Assembly (NCBI GenBank): GCA_964605665.1 | Contig: CAZSDP010000029.1 | Location: 1 to 58,905, forward strand | Direction: 5' to 3' | Length of the DNA stretch: 58,905 bases | DNA from: CAZSDP01 sp964605665 | GTDB taxonomy: Bacteria; Planctomycetota; UBA8108; UBA1146 | In this document: one piece after another, positions 1 through 8,093 of the stretch | How positions within the stretch are numbered: the stretch's first letter is position 1 | How the letters are laid out: the number at the start of each line of letters is the position of its first letter | Notes under the pieces: model-generated | Seen by the model: the letters and a program-made list of their open reading frames with translations, nothing else | Databases searched by the model: none | What the model was told of the DNA's origin: nothing | Made by a program: the position numbers and the translations under genes

Positions 1-208
1 GGTTCTGCGCACATCTCCGGCGCCGCGCCCCCTACCGGGAGACGCTCGTCGTCTCGCCGCGGGGGGTGAGAGAGAAACGCGCGAGGACCGCCCCCCCGGG
101 CGCCCGGTGGTCGCGGGGGGGCGCAGGAACTTCGGAACATCCTGGCTCAATCGATCAGAAGTGCAGAATGACTTCAGTCACCCGCCCTCGATTCATCATC
201 GCCACCCG
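1..208. other. Unassigned GC-rich left edge
   Basis: No gene is supported here. Bases 1-120 are far richer in G and C than the rest of the window, with runs of seven C or seven G that I do not see elsewhere. The composition changes near base 125. This may be a contig-edge assembly error or a foreign fragment. A weak inverted repeat (TGACT/AGTCA) near 170-182 could sit in the 3' end of the neighbouring minus-strand transcript. Confidence 0.4.
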
Positions 209-2351
209 CTAACAGCCGCTCGGGCCGTCGCAGGTGAGTGCGCCAGGGTTCGGCTCGACTCCACAATTGGGGAATGGCGCAGGGGGCTGTACCGCAGAGA
301 CGAAGAGGTAATTGAGGAGGAATATCACATCCCCGACATCCACCGTACCACTACCATTGGTATCCGCTGCACTGAGGCAGGTGGTCGATTGTTGGTTAAA
401 AAGCACTTGGAGTACGGAGAGGGCATCGGAGATATCGAGCGCTCCATCGCCGTTCACTTCCGCTCGGACAAAGAGCACTTCTTCACACTCATCGAGGATC
501 CCATCGCCATTCGCATCTGCGCCGCCATTTGCTAGATCGCAACTATCAAGAGTACCGTTTCCGTTGCAATCGGTGCCTGCGGTTTGATCGATGTCACAAC
601 CATTGAGGATGCCATCTCCATCGATATCGGGGTCACACGCATCCTGCACGCCGTCTTGGTCGCTATCGGGGGCGCCACCGGCGAGGTCGCAACTGTCGAG
701 GGCACCGTTGCTGTCGCAGTCTTCGCCGACTGATTGATCGACGTCGCATACATTGGGGATTCCGTCGCCGTCGACGTCGGGGTCACACACGTCCTGCACG
801 CCGTCTTGGTCGCTGTCGGGGGCGCCGCCGGCGATATCGCAACTGTCGAGGGCACCGTTGCTGTCGCAGTCTTCGCCAACGGTCTGATCGATGTCGCAAC
901 CGTTGGCGATCCCATCGCCGTCGATATCGGGGTCACACGCATCCTGCACGCCGTCTTGGTCGCTATCGGGGGCTCCGCCGGCGAGGTCGCAACTGTCGAG
1001 GGCACCGTTGCTGTCGCAGTCTTCGCCGACCGTTTGGTCGANNNNNNNNNNNNNNNNNNNNNNNNNNNNNNNNNNNNNNNNNNNNNNNNNNNNNNNNNNN
1101 NNNNNNNNNNNNNNNNNNNNNNNNNNNNNNNNNNNNNNNNNCGACATCGGGGTCACACACATCTTGCACGCCGTCTTGGTCGCTATCGGGAGCGCCACCG
1201 GCGATATCGCAACTGTCGAGGGCACCGTTGCTGTCGCAGTCTTCGCCGACCGTTTGGTCGATGTCGCACACATTGGGGATTCCGTCGCCGTCGACATCGG
1301 GGTCACACACATCTTGCACGCCGTCTTGGTCGCTATCGGGAGCGCCGCCGGCGAGGTCGCAACTGTCGAGGGCACCGTTGCTGTCGCAGTCTTCCCCCAT
1401 CGTCTGGTCGATGTCGCATTCATTGGGGATCCCATCGCCGTCGAGATCGGGATTTTCTAAGCAAGAGATGTCGAGGGTGATCGAGCCGGTGGCACCAGTT
1501 GCGCCAGAGACACGGATGAAGTAACTGCTACCGGCGGTCACCGCCCATTCGACGCGACTGAGGAGGTTCGCGGCTCCAGCATCGATGTGATCATTGCAAC
1601 CGAGAAGCACCCCACCGCACCCTTCCCAAACCTCCAGAATGGTGTCATTGTTCGGGCCAGAGGTGGTTTCCGCGGTCGCAGTCCCGCTGCAACTCGCGTT
1701 GTAGGAAAGCCACACGTCGGGGGCGGGGGATCCGCAAGAGGCCGGGGTTGCATCGAGGGTCGCCGTGACAGTATCGACGGCGATTCCACTTGCTTCCCCG
1801 ACCACCATCGCACCAGCACACACATCCATGGCATTGATGGTAATTGATCCCGAAACTCCTGCTTGATTGGTCGGCGAGTTGGGTAGAACCGAGAAACCCG
1901 CCCCGGCGTCATGGAGTGAATTCACGCCGTCGGTAGGAAGATCTCCTAATCCGAAGGTGATATCCGCAGCTCCGTTGGGAAACAGGTTGATCGTGTCACC
2001 CGACAAACCGATGAAGTTATCGTTGAGAATGTAATCAGGAGTTGGCGCACCAGGCGTCGCTGCAAATGCCGCAGTGCCTAACAAGATGTGCAGGTTTGCT
2101 GTCGTCCCCGGAGTCTGATTCTGGGTCAGAATAAACTGGGAACCGGTGGCCGTCGATTGCACCCGCTTCCCGTTGGTGTTCACCTCGTTGGGGAGCCCGC
2201 AGCACTCTCTCAATTCGACAAACTGAATCGTGCCGTCGGCGTTGCTGAAGACTTCATTGACCCGCCAGGTGTGTCCGCCACCATAGAGCGCCCCGGGAAT
2301 GCAGAAGATCAGAAGAAGAGCCAAAAAAGCGAAGTCTCTTTGAGATACCAT
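209..2351 (-). CDS. Secreted Ca-binding repeat protein with C-terminal dockerin module (interrupted by assembly gap)
   Basis: This is a secreted protein. It starts with a signal peptide (hydrophobic FLALLLIF, cleavage near LYG-GG) and a roughly 270-residue domain whose start (NEVFSN..IQFVELRE) resembles lamin-tail domains. A tandem block of 50-residue units follows, with thrombospondin type 3 style D-x-D-x-DG-x-x-N calcium sites. The C-terminus has two EF-hand-like loops (VNGDGALDISDA, TNGSGTVDVGDV) and a Cys tail. I place the start at 2351 because GGAGG lies about 10 bases upstream; an in-frame ATG at 2369 has no such site. The 100-N run breaks the frame, but both sides encode the same repeat, so I treat it as one gene. 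It probably acts at the cell surface or outside the cell; its partner is unknown. Confidence 0.85.
505..1450 (-). repeat. Tandem 150-bp (50-residue) TSP3-like repeats
   Basis: The unit encodes CDxDQTVGEDCDSNGALDSC, then a variable D/A-G-G-A-P-D-S-D-Q-D-G-V-Q-D stretch and DPDxDGDGIxN. Copies are spaced exactly 150 bp where uninterrupted (for example 714, 864, 1014 and 1234, 1384). At least five full copies plus one shorter, degenerate last copy are visible. The near identity of the copies suggests recent expansion. Confidence 0.9.
1042..1141. other. Assembly gap (100 N) inside the 150-bp repeat
   Basis: The N run replaces repeat sequence. Aligning both edges to the neighbouring copies shows that the shortest missing piece is 30 bases, so the true length should be 30 plus a multiple of 150. 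This restores the reading frame, which the nominal 100 does not. Confidence 0.85.
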
Positions 2352-2799
2352 CACAAACCCACCCTCCATAGATCGTCTCAGATTCCAAATCTCAAATATG
2401 CGATGAGATCGAACCAGTATTTGTCACTGAAGAAACTCTCGACAAAACAGACGAACCACTTTCTCCGAGGTCGCTGCGCAAGAAGTTTGACGTAAACCGC
2501 TACGTCCTCTTCTTCGCACCCTCGAGAAGATTGGATGCAATGCTCAAGAATTTCTCCCAACAACGATCGATTGTATATGTGAATTGAGGGTCAAGAGAGC
2601 GGCTTCCATCGCCATCGAAAAAAGTAAGTATGAAAAACCGCACCCACTCAACCCAACTAATTTTCGTGACAATCCTGTCGCGCCCACACCACATCGGAGG
2701 ACCGGTGCTCTGATTCCTCTTCCCCATGAGCAGGAAGAGAATTTTCGTAGCCAAGTCTGCATGGAGGATCAATTCGGTGGAGAGATGACGAATGGAAAA
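2352..2799. other. Intergenic region, no gene seen
   Basis: About 450 bases between two minus-strand genes. Short open frames here lack ribosome binding sites and resemble nothing known. It should hold the promoter of the repeat protein; I cannot point to convincing -35/-10 boxes. Confidence 0.5.
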
Positions 2800-2829
2800 G
2801 GGTCCGTGTTCTGGAGAGAACACGGACCC
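2800..2829 (-). terminator. Intrinsic terminator of the first VWA gene
   Basis: A perfect 13-bp stem (GGGTCCGTGTTCT / AGAACACGGACCC) with a 4-base loop. On the minus strand it is followed by CTTTTCC. It lies 35 bases after the stop codon of the VWA gene at 2865-3551 and matches the hairpin after the paralogue at 5422-6108. Confidence 0.8.
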
Positions 2830-2864
2830 TTCGAAGCTTTCTGGAGTTGATCATCACCTCACTA

Positions 2865-3551
2865 TTATCGTTGAGAAAAATCCCCGCTATTGGCTGCCGC
2901 AAGGTTTCGCATGAATTCCCGCGCCCCCGCAAGATTGCCAAGGTAGATGGTATTGATCGGAGTGCGTTGCCAGTTGGCAGTTGTCACGCTAGAGAGCGTT
3001 TCAGCGGGGCCAGGGTTGTTTGGCTCACCATCGGAGATCACGATGATCTGCTTGTGTTCTTTCTCGCTCATGTTGCAGATGCGAATCGTCTCGATGCACG
3101 CAGTAGCGAGGTGCGTGAGTCCATCGGGAAAAAGGCTGTGAACCCAAGCGGTTGCGTTGAGGCGATTGGCCACTCTGCCCGGCTGAGGACGAGGGCTCCA
3201 ATTGATGAAGCCGGAAGAGAAGGCCACGAGACCAAATTCTGACTCGTCTGTCAGTTCTGCGATCGCATCTGTGACCTCTGCCTTCATCTGAACGAACCGA
3301 TCATCCACCACCATGCTTCCAGACTTGTCGAGACAGAAGAAGAAGCCGTCACCTTCGTACGCCCCTCCGTAAAAGACGATCGTCTCAGGAGCATCTTCTT
3401 CTTCCTCGTCATGGCCCTTGCCACCGGAAGGAAGATCGAGTGGCCGCTTGACCGGATCTCCGTCGCTCGCCGCAATCAGCCACGCCCCTCCGCCTGCTGA
3501 AAGCGAGAGAAGAACAGACACCATCATGAACTTCTCAAACATCGTCTTCAT
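2865..3551 (-). CDS. Small secreted von Willebrand A protein (paralogue A)
   Basis: A 228-residue protein with an N-terminal signal peptide (about residues 1-28), a short acidic linker (DEEEED) and a single VWA domain. The metal-dependent adhesion site is visible as DKSGS, with a later Thr in GLTHLATA and the Asp in VISDGEPNN. The phrase EGDGFFFCLDKSGSM is shared with two paralogues in this window. It starts at ATG 3551, seven bases after GGAGG. VWA domains bind metal and protein ligands; the partner here is unknown. It is likely extracytoplasmic. The gene has its own terminator and appears monocistronic. Confidence 0.85.
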   Translation of the reverse strand: MKTMFEKFMMVSVLLSLSAGGGAWLIAASDGDPVKRPLDLPSGGKGHDEEEEDAPETIVFYGGAYEGDGFFFCLDKSGSMVVDDRFVQMKAEVTDAIAELTDESEFGLVAFSSGFINWSPRPQPGRVANRLNATAWVHSLFPDGLTHLATACIETIRICNMSEKEHKQIIVISDGEPNNPGPAETLSSVTTANWQRTPINTIYLGNLAGAREFMRNLAAANSGDFSQR

Positions 3552-3833
3552 GCCAATTCCTCCTTCGTTTCAATTCGCGAGTCGAGATTCGAGTTCCATC
3601 GGACCTAAACCCGCCATAGGTGGCTGAGAACTCCCTTGTTATTGGAAGTTCCATCGTTGACTTCTGGTGAGTGAACGTCGAAAGAGTGTTGTTTGGTTTC
3701 AGAATTCTGGATAACTGCCAAGACGAAGCAGTGGGGATCGGATTTCTCGCGTGGAGTCTTCCGATGATCTCAATTCTCGCTAGAGGAAAATGATATTCCG
3801 ATCTTCAAGATCTCTAGGGCTATCACTGAGGGT

Positions 3834-4595
3834 TCAAGTAGCAGTGAAACCTCCGTCGAGGGGAACTGCTTGGCCGAGCATGAAGCTCGCTTCGGGGCTG
3901 AGGAGCCAACAGACCAGGGCGGCTACTTCGGTCGCTTCTGCGATTCGACCGATCGGAATGAGGGCGGCCAGCTCCTGTTCTGTGAGTCCACCACCGTCGC
4001 GCAGTCGCTCGAACATTTCGGTACGCGCTGCGCCGGGGCAGATCGCGTTGATGCGAATCCCCTCGGCGGCGTATTCGATCGCCGCGCTCTTGGTCAACCC
4101 GACGACGGCGTGCTTCGCCGCGGAGTAGATCGCTTGCCCCGGAAAAGCGCCCAAGCCTGCAACCGACGCATTGTTGACGATCGCACCTCCTCCTGACGCC
4201 ACAATCGCCGGAATTTGCGCCTTCATCGCGTGATAGACCCCGCCAAGATTCACCCCCATCACCTGGTCATAGTCCTCAGGTGGCGTCTCGGCGAGGGGGG
4301 CCATCGTTCCTTCTCGACCGGCATTGTTGAATGCCAAGTGCAAGGCTCCATAGGTGGTTTGGGCATGCTCTACCAATGCTTCGAGCTGAACAGGATCAGT
4401 GACATCGGTGCGGAGAAAACTCGCCACCCCCCCGGCCGCTTCGATGGTTTCCACCACCTCGAGGCCCTGGTCTTCATTTCGGTTTCCGATCACCACTTGC
4501 GCCCCATCGGCGGCGAGCTGACACGCGGCGGCACGACCGATTCCAGTTCCTCCTCCAGTGACGAGAGCGACCTGGTCGACAAATCTCTTTTCCAT
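3834..4595 (-). CDS. Short-chain dehydrogenase/reductase (SDR)
   Basis: A classical SDR of 253 residues, the normal family length. It shows the Rossmann nucleotide motif TGGGTGIG near the N-terminus, NNAG, the catalytic Ser region (NNASVAG) and YSAAK with catalytic Tyr and Lys. It ends with the usual GQAVPLDGGFTA stretch. Arg and Asn follow the second beta strand (IGNRNEDQG), which favours NADP(H), but this is an inference. I place the start at ATG 4595 after GGAGAGG; the open frame extends 17 codons further without a better site. The substrate cannot be deduced. It is a cytoplasmic enzyme lying between the two arms of the inverted VWA duplication. Confidence 0.9.
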   Translation of the reverse strand: MEKRFVDQVALVTGGGTGIGRAAACQLAADGAQVVIGNRNEDQGLEVVETIEAAGGVASFLRTDVTDPVQLEALVEHAQTTYGALHLAFNNAGREGTMAPLAETPPEDYDQVMGVNLGGVYHAMKAQIPAIVASGGGAIVNNASVAGLGAFPGQAIYSAAKHAVVGLTKSAAIEYAAEGIRINAICPGAARTEMFERLRDGGGLTEQELAALIPIGRIAEATEVAALVCWLLSPEASFMLGQAVPLDGGFTAT

Positions 4596-5337
4596 CGATA
4601 TCAATCCTCTCCACGCCTGCGGAAAAACACCTCTCCCTTGAGACATCCTCTCGAGGCACTTCTAGATTGCCAGCGGACCGAAGAAAGAGTTGCCGCAGCA
4701 ATTCCATTCCGGAGCCAGGCCTCCGCAGCGTGTGCGGTTCTGACACAAGAACGTGTCAATTGGAAATGACGACAACCGCATCAGCTCGGAACTTCCCGCC
4801 CCTCCGTCGCGATGTCGTCGCATCGGCTGGCGAGCGCGCCACACTTCGCACTTCTTCATTACTGAGCGATCTCGAGCAGAGCGTGTGAGTTCTAACACTT
4901 CTCGGTGGCAGCGACGCCGCAGTGTTTCTCTCAATCGGACCGCTCCTTGCTCAGTTCGTTGCGACGAGTGAGGGTCCGAGTTCGACTTCGAAACGGGAGT
5001 CGGAGCGCGCGCTCCACTCAGGTTGATCGAACAGCATGTATCCCGCGAGCGCCGAACAGTCGTTGGAGATCGCTGTATCTCTCCCAGAGAGATCAGATTC
5101 GCTCTTCATAGAATGTTCGGAGGGGCATGCCAAAGACGACTTGAGCTGTGGATCTCGTTTGAAGTCGACTCGGGTCCATTGATGGATGGTCTCCCCTTTC
5201 GATTCTCTTCAACTCAACCCCTGTTGAAGAGCAAGGCTCTCTCACTCAGTCACTCCACCGATTTTCTCGGACTCGATTCAATTCGCGTATTACCGATGAG
5301 AATCGGTCCGGCTTACCGATGGAGCTCCCTACGCCTC
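4596..5337. other. Long non-coding stretch between SDR and VWA unit B
   Basis: About 740 bases with only short, unsupported open frames. It holds the SDR promoter and upstream sequence of unit B. A small inverted repeat (TGACAC/GTGTCA) lies near 4740-4758. I see no further structure. Confidence 0.5.
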
Positions 5338-5345
5338 GGGAGCTC
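5322..5345 (+). promoter_or_regulatory. Leader hairpin upstream of VWA unit B
   Basis: GAGCTCCC and GGGAGCTC form an 8-bp stem with an 8-base loop about 80 bases before the start codon. The right half (GGGAGCTCTC) begins the leader shared with unit A, where it reads GGGAGTTCTC. The function is unknown. Confidence 0.35.
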
Positions 5346-5421
5346 TCAACCGTGTATGGCGGGTCTCGATCTCGAACAGTTTGATCCTCGACTCGCTATC
5401 TGAAACGAAGGAGGAATTGAC

Positions 5422-6108
5422 ATGGATCGGTTGTTCGCAAAATTCATGGTGGTGTCTGTTCTTCTATCTCTTTCAACGGCCGGTGGGGCTTGGCTGATCG
5501 CGGCAAGCGATGGAAAACCGGTCAATCGGCCACTCGATCTTCCTAACGGTGGGAAGGGATATGAAGAGGAAGAAGAAGAGGTTCCCGAAACGATCACCTT
5601 CTATGGTCAATCCTACGAGGGCGATGGCTTCTTCTTCTGCCTCGACAAATCGGGCAGCATGACGATCGGTGATTCGATTAGTGAGATGAAGTCCGAGGTC
5701 ACGGATGCTATCTCAGGACTAACGGAACAGTCAGAATTTGCTCTGGTCGCTTTTTCCACCGGTTGGATCTCATGGAAGCCTCGCCCCCATGTGGGCACTA
5801 CTGCAAATCGCACCCTCTCGACCGCTTGGGTCCAAAGTCTTGAAGCCGGTGGTCTCACCTATCTCGCGACGGCGTGTATCGAAACGATTCGCCTCTGCAA
5901 CATGAGTGATAAGGAGCACAAGCAAATCATCGTTCTCTCCGATGGCGAACCGAATAACCCAGGCCCAGCAGGGACGCTCTCGAGTGTGACGAGTGCCAAC
6001 TGGAGATGCACTCCGATTCACACCGTCTACCTCGGGAGCCAAATGGCGGCTCGGCAATTCATGCAACAACTCGCAGCGATGAACCATGGAGAGTTCTCTC
6101 GGCGATAA
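5422..6108 (+). CDS. Small secreted von Willebrand A protein (paralogue B)
   Basis: A 228-residue paralogue of the protein at 2865-3551, with identical length and architecture: signal peptide, acidic linker (EEEEEE-like), then a VWA domain with DKSGS, GLTYLATA and LSDGEPNN. The start at 5422 follows GGAGGAATTGAC. Most changes lie in surface stretches such as NWSPRPQPG versus SWKPRPHVG, while the metal site is intact, so both copies look functional. It is followed by its own terminator. The gene downstream is a more distant paralogue in the same direction, so the three may act together on one surface or periplasmic target. That is an inference. Confidence 0.85.
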   Translation: MDRLFAKFMVVSVLLSLSTAGGAWLIAASDGKPVNRPLDLPNGGKGYEEEEEEVPETITFYGQSYEGDGFFFCLDKSGSMTIGDSISEMKSEVTDAISGLTEQSEFALVAFSTGWISWKPRPHVGTTANRTLSTAWVQSLEAGGLTYLATACIETIRLCNMSDKEHKQIIVLSDGEPNNPGPAGTLSSVTSANWRCTPIHTVYLGSQMAARQFMQQLAAMNHGEFSRR

Positions 6109-6143
6109 GTGCGTGGTGGAACTCCACGCCTGATGAGTTTGAC

Positions 6144-6173
6144 AGGTCCGTATTCCCAAGAGAATACGGACCT
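6144..6173 (+). terminator. Intrinsic terminator of VWA paralogue B
   Basis: AGGTCCGTATTC pairs with GAATACGGACCT around a 6-base loop, followed by CTTTTG. It lies 35 bases after the stop codon, exactly as in paralogue A. A second small hairpin (GCGTGG/CCACGC, 6111-6129) precedes it. Confidence 0.8.
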
Positions 6174-6467
6174 CTTTTGTTTCGGGATCACCCTCCAATT
6201 CCTGCCTTCTTTTGAACGCTCTTTCGCTCAGCAACTCCCCCCTTCAAGACCAATAAACCTGTCAAAGCACCGGTGAATTTTAAAGCCTCAGATTCGTGCG
6301 AAGGATTTCGCTCTTCTAAACGTCATCTACATAGATCGATCGAAACTGCCAGCGCTTGGCCACCACTTCAGACGGAACGAAGTTCACCTGGTAAAGAAAT
6401 CGATCGGTACGCGATGCCCTCGTTAAAGTGTTCATTGCTCTTTCCGATCGATTTGGAAAGAACGATC
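6174..6467. other. Intergenic region before VWA paralogue C
   Basis: About 290 bases. The reading frame of the next gene stays open back to 6273, but that part encodes no recognisable sequence. The better start lies at 6468, so I treat this as non-coding with a promoter. Confidence 0.5.
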
Positions 6468-7172
6468 ATGGCAACTCTCCACGACCGCCCTCTCAGCATG
6501 CTCTTGACGCTCGCTCTGGTCCCACTCATTACCTCTTTGATTGTCGCAGATCATGGGTTAACCGCTCGGACGCCACTCGATCTCCCCAATGGAGGTGAAG
6601 GAATCGAAGTTGACGAAGAGGAGGGTCTCGAACCACTCACCTTCTATGGCAACGAATTCGAAGGGGATGGTTTCTTCTTCTGCCTCGATAAGTCAGGCAG
6701 CATGGCGAACGATAGCAGATTGGACACTCTCAAGAGCGAAGTAGGGAAAGCGCTCGACAGCCTGACTTCGAAATCTGAGTTTGGCATCGTGGCATTCTCT
6801 ACTGGCTGGATCTCCTGGGACACAAGACCGAAGCGCGCTCAGCCGGATATCGTCGATGACGCAAAAAACTGGGTGAACCAATTGAACGCCGCTGGACAGA
6901 CCCACCTCGCTCCGGCTGGAGTTGAGACCATTCGCCTCAGCAGTTTAAGCCGCAAAAAGCACAAGCACATCATCGTTCTATCGGATGGACTACCGAATGG
7001 CCCCGGCGCGCTCGACTCCGCGATCACTGACACCATCAACGCTATCACCTTGGCCAATTGGGAACGCACCCCGATCCATACGATCTATATCGGGGACAAT
7101 CAGATCGGTAAGAACTTCATGCAAACCCTCGCGCTCATGAACAGTGGCACCTTTACCCAGGTCATTCCATGA
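6468..7172 (+). CDS. Small secreted von Willebrand A protein (paralogue C)
   Basis: A 234-residue relative of the two preceding VWA proteins. It has a signal peptide (SMLLTLALVPLITSLIVA), the linker TPLDLPNGGEG followed by an acidic run, and EFEGDGFFFCLDKSGSM with an intact DxSxS metal site. QTHLAPAG and VLSDGLPNG provide the other ligands. I chose ATG 6468 because GGAAAG precedes it and the signal peptide starts there. It lacks the shared leader of A and B and has no strong terminator, so it is an older duplicate. Confidence 0.82.
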   Translation: MATLHDRPLSMLLTLALVPLITSLIVADHGLTARTPLDLPNGGEGIEVDEEEGLEPLTFYGNEFEGDGFFFCLDKSGSMANDSRLDTLKSEVGKALDSLTSKSEFGIVAFSTGWISWDTRPKRAQPDIVDDAKNWVNQLNAAGQTHLAPAGVETIRLSSLSRKKHKHIIVLSDGLPNGPGALDSAITDTINAITLANWERTPIHTIYIGDNQIGKNFMQTLALMNSGTFTQVIP

Positions 7173-7380
7173 AGTAAATCACGTCGAAGAGCAACTCAAG
7201 CAACTCGAAAGACCAACTGAACAATCGTTGAATTGTGTGATCTACACAGTTCTCAACTTGCTTTGCACCAGGGACTGCTGTGCAATGATTGACCACGCCA
7301 CTGCAAAAGCGATTTTGTTTCACTGATCGCTGCGAGACTCTCGATAAGATCGAGTTCTCTAGAAGGGTCTGTGAGTCACC

Positions 7381-7941
7381 ATGCATTGGTCAAATCAACG
7401 ACGCGCCTCAGATTCATCTCAGGCAACAAGCATCCTCAATAGCAATCCCCTTCTCACGATGAAGCAAGGTCGATTGGTGTATCGCTTCATGATGCTCGTA
7501 CTGCTTCTGCTCGGAAGTAGCGCGGGAATCTACGTTGCACTTCAAGAACCACAAGTGGTCAGCGACGATGAAGCTTCCTTTCGATCAATGCTGAACATCA
7601 CCGGCGGATTGCTGATGCTCTCCACCACAATCCCAGCACTGTTCTTCTCACGGATCTTCATTCGCAGAAGTCTTGCAACCTCTGATCCTCTTCCCACGAG
7701 GCTCATTCGGTATCTGGTATGGAAATCGGTGACCGGTGCGTTGATCCAATCATCGGGGCTTTTTTGGGCGGTGGTCATTTATCTCACCGAGAGTTTTCTC
7801 GGATTGGCAGGGGTCGGATTCTGCTTGTTTGGCCTATTGCTCACCTACCCAAATCTCGGTGAATTCGTCGACGCAGGACTTGAGTTTGACCCGCATTCCG
7901 GAGACGAGTTCAGAGCAGCGTCTGACGTAAACACGTCTTAG
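7381..7941 (+). CDS. Uncharacterised four-helix membrane protein
   Basis: A 186-residue protein of unknown family. It shows about four hydrophobic segments: MMLVLLLLGSSAGIYVAL, the ITGGLLMLSTTIPALFF region, the VTGALIQSSGLFWAVVIYL region and LAGVGFCLFGLLLTYP. An acidic hydrophilic tail follows. The start is uncertain: ATG 7381 has only a weak AAGGG upstream, and ATG 7459 would begin just before the first helix. It lies after the VWA genes with about 210 bases between, so co-transcription cannot be claimed. It is an inner membrane protein by prediction. Confidence 0.6.
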   Translation: MHWSNQRRASDSSQATSILNSNPLLTMKQGRLVYRFMMLVLLLLGSSAGIYVALQEPQVVSDDEASFRSMLNITGGLLMLSTTIPALFFSRIFIRRSLATSDPLPTRLIRYLVWKSVTGALIQSSGLFWAVVIYLTESFLGLAGVGFCLFGLLLTYPNLGEFVDAGLEFDPHSGDEFRAASDVNTS

Positions 7942-8029
7942 GCTGCCCACTGCGCCGCAATCAGAAGACCGTTCGTTCAGCGAGTGGCAAACTCTGCAAT
8001 CGTCGATCTTCTGACCGCGCGAGTAAGTA

Positions 8030-8067
8030 AAAGCGCCCCCCGACCAATGTTGGTCGGGGGGCGCTTT
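8030..8067. terminator. Bidirectional intrinsic terminator
   Basis: A perfect 18-bp stem (AAAGCGCCCCCCGACCAA and its complement) with a 2-base centre, flanked by A and T runs that work in both directions. It sits between two convergent genes (plus-strand stop at 7941, minus-strand stop at 8094). Confidence 0.9.
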
Positions 8068-8093
8068 CATATCCTCCGAGACGTGAATGCCCG

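Larger units (their letters stand above)
2800..3635 (-). repeat. Left arm of an inverted duplication (VWA unit A)
   Basis: Leader, gene and terminator match the unit at 5338-6173 in opposite orientation. Both arms are 836 bp, with an 84-base leader, a 687-base gene and 65 bases of 3' sequence. The leaders share GGGAG-TCTCA, TATGGCGGGT, a CGACTCGC block and GAAACGAAGGAGGAATTG just before the start codon. Confidence 0.75.
5338..6173 (+). repeat. Right arm of an inverted duplication (VWA unit B)
   Basis: Matches 2800-3635 on the opposite strand with the same length of leader, gene and 3' flank. Identity is high in the leader, gene start and terminator core (GGTCCGT-TTC). This indicates duplication with inversion, followed by divergence. 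Confidence 0.75.

Noticed and set aside
734..1480. Plus-strand frames across the 150-bp repeat
   Set aside because: Repeat composition keeps them open; the minus frame alone has a signal peptide, calcium motifs and a dockerin end.
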